A DNA stretch of 5,137 nt from an uncultured bacterium. GTDB lineage: Bacteria; Planctomycetota; UBA1135; UBA2386. The notes under the pieces are model-generated. The model ran no database searches. It saw nothing but the letters and a program-made list of their open reading frames with translations, and was not told where the DNA came from. Both the position numbers and the translations under genes were made by a program. The stretch is taken from contig CALKYL010000224.1 in NCBI GenBank assembly GCA_938003515.1, positions 1 through 5,137 on the forward strand, given 5' to 3'. The first letter of the stretch is position 1. The number at the start of each line of letters is the position of its first letter. Shown here piece by piece: positions 4,635-5,137 of this stretch.

Positions 4635-5137
4635 ATGCCCTCCGCGCACTCCCGCCCGAGTCCCGGGCCGCTGCCGATGCTGCTGCCGCTCGTGTTCGCG
4701 GCGTGCGCGGGCGTGGCGCCGCGCCCCGAGGCCGCGCGCGCCTCCGACCTGCCCGTGGTCGCGCCGACCGAGGAGCAGCGCGCCCGGACCGCGGAGCACG
4801 AAGCGCTCGCCGTCGAGGCGGTCGTGCGCCGGCGCTGGGACGAGGCCGAGGCGGCGGCCGAGCGCGCTCTCGCGATCGACCCGAGGGCGGCGCGCGCCCG
4901 GGCCGTCGTCGGCATGGTGGCCCTGCAGCGCGCGTCCCGCGAGGATCCGGTCGGGTGGCACGGCCTGCGCGCCGGCGAGACCCAGCTCGAGCTCGCGCGG
5001 CAGCTCGCGCCGGACGACGCGTTCGTCGGCTGGCTGCGCGCGGTGTACTTCGCCGAATGCGGCCACGTCAGCGCGGCAGCGGCCGCCGCCGAGGACGCGC
5101 GCGCAGACGAGCGCGCCGGCCCCCATCGGCTCGGGCA
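4635..5137 (+). CDS. TPR-containing lipoprotein, 3'-truncated by the window edge
   Basis: An open frame running off the window end after 167 codons. The N-terminus has a Pro/Ser-rich lead, a hydrophobic stretch (MLLPLVFAA, 15-23) and Cys24 in FAAC, a passable lipobox for signal peptidase II, although Phe at -3 is not ideal. The Asp at mature position +14 or so is too far to act as an inner-membrane retention signal, so outer-membrane sorting is more likely. Residues 65-100 fit a TPR repeat (RRWDEAEAAAERALAIDP and the next helix), and a second, weaker repeat spans about 118-155 (LARQLAPDDAF onward). The protein is very Ala/Arg/Glu rich. TPR lipoproteins usually act as scaffolds in envelope assembly; the specific role cannot be told. 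It is transcribed divergently from the CysK-like/moxR operon. There is no obvious Shine-Dalgarno, and two ATGs at 4624 and 4627 are out of frame. Confidence 0.75.
   Translation, partial: MPSAHSRPSPGPLPMLLPLVFAACAGVAPRPEAARASDLPVVAPTEEQRARTAEHEALAVEAVVRRRWDEAEAAAERALAIDPRAARARAVVGMVALQRASREDPVGWHGLRAGETQLELARQLAPDDAFVGWLRAVYFAECGHVSAAAAAAEDARADERAGPHRLG

Noticed and set aside
3663..5126. Upstream extension of the moxR frame to a total of 818 codons
   Set aside because: The extension is low-complexity Arg/Gly/Ala sequence in another frame of the CysK-like gene. The MoxR family start, GGAG site and ATGA overlap all point to 3662.

Overview
The window is very GC-rich DNA (roughly 70% or more in the coding parts) with dense gene packing, G/C-ending codons and short spacers. 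A bacterial frataxin (CyaY) next to proteobacterial-looking genes points to a Beta- or Gammaproteobacterium with a high-GC genome. I cannot name genus or species from the sequence. No insertion sequence, CRISPR array, tRNA or rRNA gene is visible.

Layout, left to right. (1) 1-527, plus strand: the 3' part of an RluA-family rRNA/tRNA pseudouridine synthase, entering with its catalytic RLD motif. (2) 605-1930, plus strand: a six-helix membrane sensor histidine kinase with complete kinase boxes but no response regulator in the window, preceded by a good -10 box (TACAAT). (3) 1950-2279, minus strand: cyaY, convergent with the kinase, 19 bases between stop codons. (4) 2280-2669: a 390-base non-coding stretch with a clear GC dip (about 59% over 2461-2670). 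It holds a strong minus-strand intrinsic terminator and, just before it, a compact three-way-junction RNA fold, followed upstream by further hairpins reaching back to the moxR stop codon. (5) 2670-4585, minus strand: a two-gene operon, a divergent CysK-like PLP enzyme followed by a MoxR AAA+ ATPase, joined by a 4-base ATGA overlap. (6) 4635-5137, plus strand: a divergent, incomplete gene for a TPR-containing lipoprotein.

How the parts relate. The CysK-like/MoxR pair is the only clear operon; it is translationally coupled and ends at the terminator at 2398-2441. Between moxR and cyaY, on the strand of both, lies the structured element. It could be an independent small RNA, the 3' UTR of the moxR transcript, or an attenuating leader of cyaY. 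This is the least explained part of the window and the best candidate for something undescribed. The CysK-like enzyme has lost several family signature residues, and the MoxR lacks its usual DUF58/VWA partner genes nearby. The CyaY lacks most of the acidic ridge of its first helix. These points suggest specialised versions of ordinary families. All functional claims rest on motif reading alone; no database search was run.
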